DNA from: Sphagnum compactum
Taxonomy: Eukaryota > Bryophyta > Sphagnopsida > Sphagnales
NCBI GenBank assembly: GCA_965153455.1
Contig: OZ234496.1
Span: 19,460,304 to 19,524,303, forward strand
Direction: 5' to 3'
DNA: 64,000 nt
Part shown: positions 24,705 through 38,658 of the stretch, piece after piece
How the letters are laid out: every line of letters begins with the position of its first letter
How positions within the stretch are numbered: the stretch's first letter is position 1
The notes under the pieces: model-generated
Databases searched by the model: none
What the model was told of the DNA's origin: nothing
What the model saw: the letters and a program-made list of their open reading frames with translations, nothing else
Program-made: the position numbers and the translations under genes

Positions 24705-26374
24705 ACAACCCACAAAGCATGTTGTTAATAGGTAGGTAGTAAAAACAGTCCTTACATATGTATAAACTATCTACTTCTCTAGTAGTTACGTATTTTCCTA
24801 CCTACCTATTATGTATGAGAACTATTAAATTCCTACAGAATTGGTTATGAAGGTGAAACCAAATATTAACTCGGTTGAGGGTTCATCCACAACTGAGTAA
24901 TAATGGGCATCCGGTGGATGATGCGCTGGTGGGTGCTGGTTCATTGTGGCCACAATAGAGAACTGTATGTGCTATGCTCTACACCAAAATCCACTCAATA
25001 TGAACCATGGTTAGCTACCTACTGAGTTGCAATCCTTCTCAACCTTACAGCGCGTTCCGCCCTTTGAAGGTATTGCAATTTTACCCTGAATGTGCGGTTA
25101 TGTACTCCGGAATGGGCCTGGTACACTTCCCTTTAGACATTACACATTACCTGCATACCCTGGTCAGCTTGTTTTAATAATATTTGACACTAGTTAAAAG
25201 TATGTGTAGAAATGTTGAAATTCAAATTGAAAAAAATTCAAAGAACCGAAATTTTTGTGAAGGAAAATAGAGAATCTATAAGAAGATTCAAGAATTTTTA
25301 ATTTTTTTTCAACATGGAATCTTTAAATTTTAATTAATTATTCGACAAACATGTGTTGAAGTTGCCTTGTACTATGACTTCCACATTCATTAATTGGGTA
25401 TTGCCACATGCTACACTCTCCTCATCTTTTCATGCCTTTAGTTCATCATGAAGTTGGTAGATGGGGTTTGATCGCGTGACTCTTGTTGGGTGTGTAATGA
25501 CTCAACTTAAAAGTTGGTTTTGTTGATGAATAGAAACATTCCACCATTCTACTTTCCATTTTGAACTATCTTTACTAGATCTATTGTACATCTTTCATTT
25601 ATATCTCTAGAGCCATCATTTGAACATTAATAGAAGAATGATGATGATGATGATGATGCACATATCTCATGTATCCTCGGGGAAAGTTGTGTCATTATAT
25701 ATTCATCTTTGCCTTGTGATCTACACATGTTTAAGTCACAATTCGTCTCATGTGCTTTACAAAAGCTTTACACTGTTGTTGTGCGTGTAAGTGTAAACCA
25801 TGTACATTTACATTTTTTGCTAAGCATATGTTGAGGTTTACACATACATTTGCATGGCACGTGTGCATATATTTTGAAATACATTTACATGATCCTATAT
25901 ATATATTGTTGACCATGTATGCAAGTGTAAATTATCATGCAATACCCTTGCTTTTATAAAATCATGATCTTCGATGACATGGGACATGTAATAATCTCAT
26001 TTTGTTACAAACATTAATTCTTTATGAAAGATCAAATAAAGAACATATGAACACTATACTTTTTGCATGTGCATATTACATTTCTTTTATTTGCCTCTCT
26101 ACCCCATAACACTAAAGATGACAACGGAAGTGGAGTTGGTTCAACAAAAAATGAAAGAAAAGCAAGGGGAAATGGGGCAAATGGTAAATAGGAAGGAATA
26201 GTGAATTAGGTATAAAGGAATATTGTTTTGCAAAGTGCCTTTTGTTGTGGTCTTATGAGCTCCCTCCATGTTGCTCCCCTCCAAGTAAGTCTGTTGCAAG
26301 TGTAACTAGTGGTGTCAAAGGGCCAAATTGTAACTCTTGGTGTTGTTGCAAGCTCCAACAACCTATTTAAGGAT

Positions 26375-26600
26375 AGCCATTACTGTTTTGATTTTATTTA
26401 GTTCTCATTGAGAAAATGGTTCAATAATCAATAGCTTTCACATTGTAAGTCCAAACAACTTCAAACCAAGTTGGTGCACCATTACTCATCAAGAAAATTT
26501 TGAAGATATTAAGAGTGCAACATGAAGCATTGTGGTTTGGGAGATCTCAATGTGACAAAACAAAACAAACTACTTTGCTTCATAAATAGATATAGGCACA
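26375..26600 (+). repeat. Dispersed repeat family C, 3' part
   Basis: Matches the second half of the 7054 copy: GAGAAAATGGTTCAATAATC, AGAGTGCAACATGAAGCATT, GTGGTTTGGGAGATCTCAAT and GACAAAACAAAACAAACTAC. Confidence 0.75.
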
Positions 26601-28897
26601 ACATTGATTAACACTTTTAGATGAAATAAATTCCCAAAATGTGATGTTGAGTTGGATTATGCTCCATATAGGCCTCTTATTTCAAAAATGCCATAACATA
26701 ACACATTTTTTCAAGGTTTGAGCATGTGGGGACAATCAACAATAAGGTGCGATCTAAACAAGTGTTTGTCTTGTTGTTACCACATGTTGGGTGTCTATTT
26801 GTTAATTTATTTATTTGATTGAGAGTGAATTCTAGAATATTGATTTAATCCACTAAGAGTTGAAGAGACACTACCAATTGAATTTGTTGGTGGATGTACG
26901 TGAAAATAATTTGTTCATTGTATCTTCAAATTGGGTTTTGCTCTTCTAAAAGATTGGGGTTTTTCAAGCTTTGGTACAAGAAAAAAATGTTTGGGTGGAC
27001 AAGGAATCTAAGTTCAATGTGTTGGCAAAGGCTTGTTATTTTACTTGTCATTATTTTGGCATTGAATAATTCTTAAATGAGAAAATTGAAAAAGGAAAAA
27101 AGGGAGATTATAGCTTTGTAGAAAAATTGGAAATTTTAGTTTTCCCAACTATCTTCAAAGGAATGAATGCCCTCGCCACTAGATTACCAATGTTTATTAC
27201 AAAATAATGATCTACCTCATGTATTATCCTTGGATAATTGATGAATGGATTGTGAAAGAAATCAGAGGAGTTTGCTCATGTTGAAGTTTTGCTGATATGG
27301 TCCAAAGCTAGTGACCACGACAATAGAGATTGAAAAGATATTGAATGAGATAGGTAACATTCCACACGATATGTCAAAAGAATAAATTGATGACATGAGA
27401 ATGTCTACCATCACTTATGCACCTCACAATTCTTCCCCTTTATGACTACAATTGAGGTGTGTGCCATTGACCACATATTATAACATAGTCTTGCAAAGTA
27501 TATTCATTTGTGTGAAACCCAATTTCCATAAAAACTGAAATTTGGTTTTTTTAATGAGTTTCTACTAATGGCAAAAAAATTCAAAGTACAATAGCTCCTG
27601 CATCATAGGTGTGAAAATTACAAGACCACCTTGGTGTATGGGCGCACACACTCATTGAGGGCCTTGCAACCAAGAGCGCAACCACACTTTTCCTACAACT
27701 TTCGATTTTAATTCTTACTGAGTTTTCAGTTATGAAAATACTCAAAATTCAATAATAACTTCTGCATTGCAAGTCTAAAAAGATTAGGAATCACCTTTGT
27801 GCACCCCTATTCATTGTGGGCTTTCTAAATGTATTGAGAACATAGCAAGGGGGTCGGTGCATGGTTTGGTATGAATATGATGTGTTTTTTCTTCCAACTT
27901 GTTTCTTCTCATGTGATTGACATTTGGCTGCATTTTTCATGATTTTTCTGGAGAAATTTGTCAAGTGTTTGTTTGCAAGGTAAATGATATGCATGAAACA
28001 GTTATTCATTCAATGCTGCTTGTATAACATTAGTTTCAGAACACAATTGTGATCAAACTAATGAGTTTCCACACCACTTTTGGGTGGGGGTGTGCTTAAA
28101 CCCGACTCAATGATTGGTACTGGCTCACTCATAGCTGCATGGGCAAGAAACATGCATGCACAAGGACACAAGGACAAGGCATTGACTGTGACTGGTTTCA
28201 CTACTTTCAATTTGCACATACAGTCTCTCAACACAAACTCTGAGTGCCTGATTTTTCAACTATGCAACATGTACAAGAATCCAGTCTATAGCTCAGATTC
28301 ATGAAAAGACTGAGCACTAAATGGTATATTAGGGAGCCATGTCCCTTGATGTCCCTCTTATTATACATGAGTCCTTATTGTCAGGCCCAGTGTGAGCAGA
28401 CAAACAGGCTGTGTGACCAACATAACTTTCACCTAAGCAAAACAATATCACCCTATTACTACTCAAAGGGCCTGTTCAACCCATTGATATTATTTCTAGC
28501 CCTAAGTTTTTTCAAATCTGAACCCCTCCTATCCTGTTTGACATACTCCAAAATTCTAAAGCACAGCCTTTGTACTGAAGAAAAACTATGTTTGGCATCT
28601 TCATACAAAAATAATATTACAGACAGGATACACTCCGCTTGGTCCTGGAAGAAACTTCTCAAGAAACCAGCTACAAAACAAGCAGACTTGCTCAGTTGAA
28701 GCGTTATCTGAAGATCAAGATTGGTCTAACTGTGTCTGAACCCAAGGTGAAACCAGAAGTAACAATGACTCACCAAGGGCAAAGCAATGAGGAAAAAAGA
28801 AAGGCAGCACAAAAGACAATAAGTGTTCTGCTATACACACAGCCCACATATTTGAAGGGCAACTGCGTATTGCACCTGATGGTGGTTCACTCCATTT

Positions 28898-31800
28898 TTA
28901 TGTATTTGACCGCAAATCGCTCATTTCACTTTGGGGTGTACCAGGAAGGCTCTGTTGACCCCCTGTGCCTGCCTGATTGAGTGAGTGTGACTGCAGGTGA
29001 ACCTGTGCTGAAGGTTGTGACACTGATTGCTTGGCATGTGTTTGATGGAAGGCTTGTTGAGAGAGCTGGTTGAAGTTGGGGGATAGCTGGCCCCCACTTT
29101 GCAATGGTGGTGAGATTTGACTTAAACCCGTCTGTCCTTGTAGCTGTGAAAGCACCTGCACATGATTTCGTTGAAGGTGCATTTGATTTCCAGAAAGTGG
29201 AGAAGGACTGGCAGAAAGTGTATTCCCAGAAACCACTCCAGGTGAAGCATGTCCCTGCAGCTGTGAAATTGCCTGAGCATCAAGCTGCAACTGCAGCTGG
29301 TTTGCAGAAGTGTTGCGAGCTAAGTGGGGTGATGCAGGTGGTTGCATCTGGTTGCTGTTGAATGCCTGCCCTGGCTGCACCATTCCATAGTTACGAGCTT
29401 CCATTTGGCCTCGAAGATTGGAAAACTGTGCAAGCTTTGCCATAGACGGCTCCCGATGGACCTGTGGAAGAGCTGGAGGTTGGAGCTGATTCAGAAGGTT
29501 CCCTTGTACTGAAGGTGCAGATTGTTGCCCACTTGGAGTTTGTTGCATATTGGGCTGGACATGAGGGAGATGGCCAGATTGGTGCACATAAGACACCTGG
29601 GAAGGATGTGGGGAGCCTTGTGTCAGATGGTTGATCATCTGTGTGAGTGATGGTTGTGCTGGTAAGTTTGACAGCAGCCCTTCCTGCTGCAGCTTCCGAG
29701 CACTTGGAAACTTTGCCAAGCTGTCTGTTGCAACCCTCCCATATCAGTATCTATTTATGTAATCACAAAGCCAATAGTGTTGTTCCCAGTTTCCCAGACT
29801 CATTGGTCACTGGTTGCTTCATAATAGCCGGGATGTCTCAATCAACTGCTATGTGGCTATGAATTGGTAAGATTTGAGGCAGAAAATGATTAATGTTAAG
29901 AGTGTGTGCACCTCCACTAAGCAGTGTCAAGAACTGAGTGAGCTTTGTTATTTATCTCCTAAGTATCTTAGCCAACAACTGTTGGAGATCTGAGAACACT
30001 GCAGGTGATAAGGATCAACACCAATACTTCAAAAACCACCCTTTTAAGTTATGAACTAGGACAGTAGACAGCCCAAATCCTGCATGCATGCAAACAGAAT
30101 GATGTGATGACAGAGGCTGGTAAGGTTGTGCACATTGTGATTCTCAACAACTATGTCAAAAATTTAGCAAACAATGAGAGTTGGAAGCTGGCTCTGACAT
30201 GAATACATACCTATTGGTCCAAGGCCAGTTTTCCTCTCAAAAGAGATAAGGTCTTTCATGCTATTCACCACTTCTGAAATCTGCACAATAAATTCTTGTC
30301 TGAGTAGTTGCACTCCATCTTCACTGCAAAAGAACAGACAGACTGTCTAATCCAATATAGTCTGAGCAGCTTCACAACAGTTAAATCATAGCTTGAAACC
30401 TGGCAAAGTACTCCAGAAGGGTGGCAATGTGCTCTGGTACAATTCCTTGGGCCTTCTGTAAGAATAAGAATTCTCTACAGTCTTGTCCCAGGTTGCATGA
30501 AAACTTAAAATCACAGTCATTGTCATTTTAAAATGGGTTTGGGACCCATGTCAGCTGATAGGTGATACTGTGATCTTTGGGACCCATATCAGTTAAGTGT
30601 AGCACCTGCAAACAGCGAACATAACGCTTGGAGAAACCAAGGTCATTAACCATTGGTGCATCAAGCTTGACTGCTAGCTGTCTGGCTGTTGATGTGAAAC
30701 TGCACCCAAAAAAGCATCATCCTTTCATTGTTCTCTCCTTCATTTCACTTCAAGCAGCAAATGGAGTGGGTACCAGTGGAAAAAGACTCAAACAAGATGC
30801 ACCAGAGTTTCAGATATAAAAAGGTTTGTATTTTATACTGCTTAGGGTTTGAAAATTGTGGATACATACTCATTGCAATGTTTGGTCAAATTTTCCATGC
30901 TTTTGTCAAAGTTCTCCTGTTCAGCCTCTATCACAAGACTTGCTAATTGCTGTGCCTGTTGTGCCACCAGTCATCCCACAATCAAGTCACCTCAAGATCA
31001 AAAATCAAACAAGCAAATTGCACAACCCTGAAAACACTGAACAATATTGATCTTTCTAGACTCTGTACAAAGCCCTTCTTATGACACACAGGAATGCAGG
31101 TTCACAAACCTGCTCCAAAAGATTCTTGCAGGGCACCACTTCTTCATGGTTCTTTGTACAAAACTCCCAAGCCTGAATCTGTTACAGAATGGAAAAACTG
31201 TCTTCAGTACATTAGAGGCTTTCTCAAAGCCACTTCAAACTCTGAATCAACCCTTTTGAACAAAGTCCCAAACATTGTCATTTCAGTTGTGTGCCTCCTG
31301 TCTCTCCAATGTGACTCTAACTCCCAAACAGTGACCAACATACAGCTGGGTCAAAACAAGAACATGTCTATGAGATTGCGGAGAAATCTCTGCAACAATG
31401 CTTTGAAGATAACACAAAAGTGAAAAGACATGGAAAGACATGGTAATCAATCCTCACCTTGAAAGATGGGCTGAATGTAACACGTAGTCTTCCATAGCGT
31501 ACCACCTGTTAGAGTTGCCAATGGAAACAGCAGGAATGTCATGATGTTGTCCCAAATATTCCAGGTGCATTGTTCAATAGCATCATATAATATGCATGTA
31601 TTTATCTAGAGAAGGCAAAGTAAGCATTTGATAAGAAACATACCCTTAGCTCTTGAAAAATGGACTCATGCACTGCATCAGCATATTCCAGAACCATCTT
31701 TCCAGAGGGAAGCACATACTTTCTGTTCACCAGCCACACACGCTCTGACTCAGTGTTTGGTCCAAAAGGCTTGCAAATCTACCATGATGCTCCAAAGCTT

Positions 31801-34800
31801 CTGATAGAAACAAAAACCTGCTGCCACTTTATAGCTCTGATACCATTCTGAACCTACCCAAACCCACTAATCCCACCACCTCCCTCACATGACCCACTCT
31901 ATCACAAAACTGCATTGTCCCAGGGGAAGCCCAGCTAACTGCACTAATGAAAACACTCCCAACACTTCTTAACCTATATATCTGCTTGGTCATCAGAAAT
32001 GGATGAACAGGAGAGCTAATCCAACTTACTCCTGGGCAAGGTCCAAGTAAAGAAGTTCATCCAACAGCCCACTATCATATTTGATCTTGAAAAGCCGGGG
32101 CAGAACATCTGTACTTGACTCTGTTCATCATACCCAGATATCAGATCATGTTTGTCAAACTTGACGAATAATTCTATCATGACAAGCTTCTGATCAGGAG
32201 TTTGGAAGGGAAGACAACCATTACATTGCCAGGAGCAACAGTAGAATACAGAACCCAATGCCTTAAGCTCTTTGCTTCTGTCAAATGAAAAGACACTTAA
32301 GGAGGCCAAGAAAGGTGACAAGCACAAACCACATCCTAGAGGAAAGAGATCAATCAAATAGATTGAAACTTTAGAACAGGAAAGAGAAGGAAAAGAGAGT
32401 CCAGTGACACCAAGAGACAAATACCAAGGGCCAGTGCAAGAGCCACCATACAACTTAAAATGGCTAGCAGATCCATTTTAACATTGGTCAAATGCTAAGA
32501 ACTCCCACTACATGTGTGGAATACAAACAATGGGTAAAGAGATCCTGTGATTGAGTCACTAAGCAGGTAGAAATGGGGAACACACAGTTTAGTGGGAGCT
32601 CAAGTGAGTGAACAAGAGACTGAAACAAGTATAAGAACAGATGGTCACATACCGAAGCCTCGACCTGGCTGGACACCACAGAGATTACAGAACCAGAACT
32701 CCTGCAGAAAGTGTCCATCATTGAAGATAAGCACAGAACTCGAAGATCCACAATTGAGAGTTCTGCAATCCAAATGTCCAAAACACAGCGGCCAGTTCAA
32801 TCTAGATCTTGACTGTCTTCTTCATCAAACATAAGGGGGACAACTCACCATTGGAAAGAGACCCTGGGCATGGCGACCAACAGGAGATGTGCTGTAGCTG
32901 CTCAGGCACCAGCGCTTCAATGCTCCCGGTTCAAAAAAATCATGCACCAAATTCATCCAAAATGAAATGTCATTGTCCTGCATCAGTCACCACCAAAAGA
33001 ATTATACAAATGCTTCCGTTTCCAGGACATACGAGTCTCCTCCATGAAGCTGTAACCATGAGCTCAATGGCTTCTAACAATTGGGAGCTGTCTTACATGG
33101 GGTCGGTTTCTTTGTTCTTGGATGTAGCGCATGATAACATGATTGCATTTGGAAGCAAGTGTTGCTGACATGGGGCTCCAAAATGTATCATCTGCTGCAC
33201 TTCCTGACATGTCCCTGACCCCTGAGCCAGGAGCATGCAGAAGTTGACGACCTCCGAGCTTAAGCCCTTGCAACACTTGGTTTTGAAGCCGGGGTTGCAT
33301 CTGAGCAAACATTTGCTGGGCTGCTCCAGTCAACTGCAGCCCATTTGCCACATGGTGAAAGCCCTTTGTAAGCACCCACTATCAAAGTTTTTGCGAATGG
33401 TACAAATAGACAACCCCTAATTGAATAAGGAAAAGAAATACAAGTACAAACTGCCAAAGTTTAACATCAGAAATTTGCAGAAAATTTCTTCAGACAACCT
33501 CTCCTCCAGACTGACCTGAAATGCTTGAGCTTGAGCTGGCTGAAATGACTGTTGCTGATTTGAATGATACATAACTTGTTGTGACCCGACCCCTGCCTGC
33601 TGTGCTTGTCTTGCTTGCATCATGGCTGCCTGGCTGGCCACTGCATGCTGTAATGCAGCACGCTGATTTGTTGCTTGTGCTTGTGCATGTGCTTGTGACA
33701 ATGCTTGGGCTTGAGCTTGAGCTTGAGCCTGGGCAGCTTGAGCTTGTGCTTGAGCCTGCACAACTTGAGCTTGTGCTTGAGCCACCTGAACAAGGACAGC
33801 AAGTTCAAAATAAACTCAAGCACAAGGATAATGATACAAAAGCCCATTCTGGCTGTCCACACATTGTGTATTATGGTGTCTCTGGACTGGATCTGCTGAT
33901 CCCAATTAACAGGGAACACCTTATAACAGTCCAAACCAGAGTGCTGGTTGCCCAATTGTTCCACCAGGACCCAACAGAGCACCTAGGTTCCCATAACTGT
34001 AGATGACATTCTGCCCCCACTAACTGTAAAATTGATTTTCTACAATTGTATTATCTAGCAGAAATCTGGCAACCATTGTGGTAAGATAGCAACTAACCTG
34101 TGCCTGGTAGGATGACATTTGGTTAGCAGCTGTCTGCATTTGGAGTAGTGATTGTTGAGAGGCTGAGTGTGTCTGGAAGGGTGAAAGATGGTTGGCACCC
34201 ATCTGCCCAGAGAAGCCAGACTGCTGCCCAGCCACAAGCTGAGTCTGAAGTGCTGTTGGAGAATTTGCCCTTGACATCTGCATTCCCTGATTCTGATGCT
34301 GGGTAAGAGTCCCTTGCTGCCCTGAATAAGAGTTAGATTGTAACTGCTGCACACCTTGAAAGTCTGTGTGCAAGCGACCTGAAACTTGTTGTCCCTGTTC
34401 AAATGTAGGTAGCTGAATACTTTGTGCTTCAACACTTCCCAGGTATGATGACCGAGGACTACCAAAGTCCCCTCCTTGAAAGCCTGCTGTTTCATCCATC
34501 CCCACTGAATGTCCTTCCACTGCTCCCAGATTGCCAGGTTTGACATCACTATCTAATACAGAGTGCTGGTTGCTCGTTGCCCCCTCATCAAAGACAGATT
34601 GCTGGGTTGCTGTTGTTACTCCAGCATAGCTTGCTTCTTGACATGCTGAATCTTGTGACATTCGCATGGATGCTGCTTGATTCAGTGAGTCTTGTATCAT
34701 ATACTCTGCTTTCACTCCCCCCAACCCAGTGTATTCTGACTTTACAGATTTAAGAGCTGGCATTTCCAGTTTTCCCACCATGGTGCCTTCTGTTGCCTGT

Positions 34801-35435
34801 AGCTCTGCTTGCTGCTTTTGCAAGGCGAGATGCTGTGAGGCAATTGCTCCCTGTGGTGCCCCAGACTGGAAAGACTGCACTTGTCGAGCCCCCCCTTGCA
34901 AGCCCCCAGATTGTTGGCTGCTCAACATTCCTTGATATCGGTTGCTACCAATTCTTCCCCTGACACCTTCCTGGCCAACCTGCGAGTTTGCTGCCAACCG
35001 TCCTCCACCCTCATACACAAACTGTTGCTTTGAGGATTGGAAAGTTGCTTGAGAGGGCACCACTTGGCCTTGAGAGCTTTGAAAACCCTGTTGCTGCTGC
35101 TGCTGAGAAGCAGATGTCCCAGGCCCCACATTATTTGTTGTTCCAGACCACTCATCTGCTGGTAACAATGCAGTATTCTGCATGCCCTTGGGCAGCATGG
35201 TCTGTGACTGGGAAAGAGGGATGAGTGTTGCAGATCCCATACTGTGCCCAAACGAATTCTGGGATCCTGTATTGAAAAATGAGGATGAGAATTCTGTTGT
35301 GATATTTGAAGAGAATGACGGGTTAAGACTGCTAAGATCAACTGATGCAGATGGGCTGGAGTTGGATTGCGGTGACAGCGTTGCTCCAACGTGTTGTTGA
35401 ATCTCCATTGCTGCAGGGCCATTGTATCTTGCCAT
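28898..35435 (-). CDS. SEU: SEUSS-type transcriptional co-repressor (LIM-binding/LDB-like domain), 13 coding exons
   Basis: Exons, 5' to 3' on the minus strand: 35435-34098, 33785-33516, 33363-33097, 32977-32849, 32701-32653, 32120-32030, 31722-31644, 31505-31458, 31178-31110, 30955-30870, 30699-30606, 30280-30211, 29724-28898 (stop TAA). Every junction is GT-AG and in phase, giving 3417 nt and 1138 residues. The start is the ATG at 35435, which has an in-frame TGA 15 bp upstream. Residues 1-446 are Gln/Ser-rich (poly-Q at about 111-116). A Gln-Ala dipeptide tract starts at residue 447. About residues 590-870 form the conserved SEUSS/LDB domain, with motifs such as FWFCNLCGVQPGRGFE, LPRLFKIKYDSGLLDELLYL, GKMVLEYADAV, NDLGFSKRYVRCLQ and ISEVVNSMKDLI. 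The tail is Gln-rich. Family knowledge: SEUSS proteins partner LEUNIG-type co-repressors and are recruited by MADS and other factors in development. The protein is longer than Arabidopsis SEU. SEUSS versus SEUSS-LIKE orthology is not settled. The acceptor of the exon at 30955 has a nearby alternative AG, and the acceptor at 33363 is weak. Confidence 0.93.
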
Positions 35436-37280
35436 TTTTTTCTCCACAGCTCACAACTGCTAAAAAAGTTTCTGAACACACCACTGGGACTACTGTGAAG
35501 TAAGAGCTCTTCTTTACACTACAGCATGGAGGTTCCTCTTTACCCAATTCAAGACTCTGTCAATCCTCCACAACTGCATATGATTAGAAAACACCACCCT
35601 TATTGTCCTTGTCCTTGCCTTTCCTTTTGTAACTCAAATGCTTAGCTGCAGCTGCAGACACAGTCCAACATCCTACACATTTCCTTCTTCAAGCGATCTG
35701 AAAACTGTAAAGCTGTTCCTTGCTCTAGATTATGCACAAATGACCTCTCCAGTGAGAAAGACTGGTCTGAAAACAGTTGCCTTTCATCAAGACAGGTGAA
35801 GAAAAATCACAGGAAGACACAAAAACTACTGCTGCAGCAGCAACACTTTCTCGAGACACCTTCAGCTTCATTTTCTAGTTGCTCTAAACCTAGTCCTGAA
35901 TGGAATGCGCCTCACTGTTATGGGGCAGCAAAAGATATTTTCCGCTGTTGGTCTTTCCTTCCTTCCTTCCCCTTGAATGCAACAACTCCTTGACAATCAA
36001 TCACTTCCTCACAAGGCCATGATTACTGATGTTGTTATGCTGCTGCGCATAGTTTTGTGAAAGGTAACATGTCCAGCTTCACATAGTCTTCCGTCCAGAA
36101 ACCTTCAAACCCATACCCAGATACACACACACAAACAAAGCATTACATACAATCAGACCAACTTCAATGCCCAAGACAAGTTGCTTCTCCAATTCATGAG
36201 GTTTTCTGCTTGCCTTAGAAGGAAGGATCCAACAAAGAATGCCTTCGGTTTGCTTGCACACGAGGACAACTCTAAAGCTCGAAGTTCACTTATCTTTTAG
36301 ATCCTTGACTTGTTCGAGATCCAAGTCACAAGGGGTTTCGCAAAACGATCAAGACACAACACAGTGCAACATTCCCTGCTACCACTTAGTTCATCAAAGC
36401 TCATCTCTTCGCTCTCAAACACATACCTATTACATCAGAATTGAGCGAGCTCTGTGGCTGGCTGACTGGCTGCCGCCACAGCCCACTTCTGCCGAACTCT
36501 TCTTCACGCCCTAACCCAGGATGGCAAAAGCAGGGCAGTAGGGTACAAGAAGAAAAAAAGGAGTGAGAGCCAAGCAAAGACAAAACCAAATACCTTTCTC
36601 CTGAAGAAATGGAAAACAAAAAAAAACCAAAAGCTCTCCTCCTTGTTCCCCCTCCCCCCAAAACGAATTCCCACTCCTTTTCCTGGTGCATCCAGACCTG
36701 GAGCTCGCGAGCGAGTTCGCCTTCCTGGCTCTCACTCTAACACAAGCAAGCTCTCGACTCAACCTCCAATTTCTATCTCCGAGATCCCACTCTCTACCAG
36801 TATTGCTGCTCCTCTTCCTCCCTCTGTCTACAGCTCTGTCTCTCTCCCTTTCCCCCTGAGTCTATTGGATTCCAGAGCTCACAATCACAAGCCTCTCACT
36901 CCCTGTATACAATAGCAAAACTGTTTCTGTAAAATCCGTGCACATCCCACACAGACAGGCTCTCATCAGGAACGAAAAAGAGAATAGATTAGAGCTCAGA
37001 AGACCACACGTACGCCACCGCTTCTCCTGCGATCCGCCATGGCTGCTGCTGTTGCTGCTGCATCCGACGCCATAACCAAACGAGAGAAAAAGAGCCCCTC
37101 TTCGCACTACTGCCGTCTTCTCCCTCTCTCTACTCGCTCGTCCTGTCGCTGCTGAAACACCGGGCGATGAAACCTCACCCTGTCTTTCTCGGGGCCAGGA
37201 AACCTCGCCCGATGCTTCTCAGGGCCAGGAAACCTCTCACCCTCTGCTTCTCTCCACCCTTGCTGACCACTTTTTTTTTG
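35436..37280 (-). promoter_or_regulatory. Leader and promoter region of the SEUSS gene
   Basis: Directly upstream of the SEUSS start codon, a short leader segment (35436-35456) is preceded on the minus strand by a pyrimidine run ending in TTAGCAG. This is a good 3' splice site, so the 5' untranslated region probably contains an intron and the transcript starts further up. The stretch near 36.6-37.25 kb is less AT-rich than its surroundings and purine-rich on the minus strand, with GA runs, as plant leaders often are. From about 37.28 kb the sequence becomes AT-rich intergenic DNA. The donor site and transcription start were not identified. Confidence 0.5.
36996..37073 (-). CDS. Possible upstream ORF (25 codons) in the SEUSS leader
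   Basis: A 25-residue ORF starts at ATG 37073 in a favourable context (GGTTATGGCG) and ends in TGA at 36996. The peptide begins MASDAAATAAAMADRRR and is Ala- then Arg-rich. It lies in the presumed 5' leader of the SEUSS gene. If transcribed in the same mRNA it could reduce translation of the main frame. It may instead be an unrelated non-coding stretch, because the transcription start is not known. Confidence 0.3.
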   Translation of the reverse strand: MASDAAATAAAMADRRRSGGVRVVF

Positions 37281-38626
37281 TTTTTGTGATATTAACAAAT
37301 TGTGATTTCAATGTGTATAGTCACATTCCATATAAACTTTCATAAGATAGTGATTAATATTAGACCAATTTTTTTTTAATTTTATAAAACAACTCCTTTA
37401 TGCTAGAATAAAAGTGTCAATTATTCAAAAAATAATTAGATGGGTTATTTTAATTTTTATTATGCATTATTAGACTTGAAAAAAGTTGTGATTTTTGCTT
37501 GTTTTTAATGCGATGATTTACATTGAGTTTGAACTCTTTAATTATTAGTTTGTGTGTCTTGTCAATTAGATTTTTTATTTAAGATTTTTATTTTTATTTT
37601 TCATTAAAAAAATTAATTAATTATTTTTTTTGGGTAAGTTCGCATATCTTGTAAATATTAGTGTTAGCTTTGTGTTCAACCTGTGCAAATTAACAATAAT
37701 GAATTCAATTGAAAAAAAAAAAAAAACCAACAACTCTAATATTTGCCTTAGATTTTCCCATTATAATCACATTTAAAAAAATAAAATAAAAAACTTTACA
37801 AATATTTTGTGCTATAATGAGTGTGATGATGACTTTAAAAATGGTATTTCTTACAAAAATGGATGGTTACCAAAAAACAAAAAATGTGACAAAAAAAAAA
37901 AAAAAGACTAAAATGAGAGTGATTATAAAGGGGGTTTTACTATAGTAGCTTAAGTGATTTTGGCCCCTAGGTAATAAGTCTATTTTTATATGAGGATTTT
38001 TGAAAGATGATATTTTGGCTCGTGTTGAAACTTGAGATTAGTTATAATAGAGTTATAATATCTTGAAGGATTTTGGGTTTTTTTTTAGAGGATTTTTTTG
38101 AAAATTATTTTTTTGCATGGTGAAATATTTGAATTTTTCTATAATTCTTCTTTTGCCTTAACATACTTTTTAATGTAAATGGCAAGGCTGCAGTGTAATT
38201 GACACACCCCTTTGTTTAAAACTCGTTTTTCACTAGTATGTTTGTTATATAATTCTTTTCAGTATTAAAAAAAAAATTCTTAATTGTTAATACCTATAAT
38301 AATATTTTTGTATTCTTGTTTTTGGGTGCTTTAGCTCTGATGTTTAATTTGTGTGTTTGTTTTTTAATTCATTTTTATTAACATATTTGTAATGCAATTC
38401 TTTCAGTGTTTATGCAAATAGCTGTCGATTATTATCAAATTTCAATATTTTAATTTAGATTTAGATTTTTCAATGTGTGATTAGAGTATGACTTACCAAC
38501 TTTGCTTCCTGAAATCAAATCCATGCAAAAGATAATTAAATCAGTTTTGTCCCATTTGCTTAGTACTTCTGTGTTTGGTTTCGTGAAGAAGACAAAGAAA
38601 GAAGAGGAAGCAGCTTTTGTGGAAAG

Positions 38627-38658
<32 letters not shown>

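Larger units (their letters stand above)
22843..28897. other. Mostly no gene; includes the SEUSS 3' flank
   Basis: Contains one family C piece (26375), a possible right end of a family A TIR element near 25375 (GTTGAAGTTGCCTTGTACTA) and a second family C-like tail near 27600-27860. 28080-28897 is less AT-rich and probably the 3' untranslated region and flank of the SEUSS gene. Confidence 0.45.

Noticed and set aside
33581-34006. Plus-strand frames rich in Leu/Glu and Leu/Ser
   Set aside because: Antisense shadow of the SEUSS Gln-Ala exon and its flanking intron.
34055-35479. Other long minus-strand frames over the first SEUSS exon
   Set aside because: Shadow frames caused by Gln-rich codon bias. 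The SEUSS frame alone joins in phase to the conserved exons.
36401-36915. Several frames of 80-96 codons on both strands
   Set aside because: Overlapping frames in a compositionally skewed leader/promoter region, with no motif or splice support.
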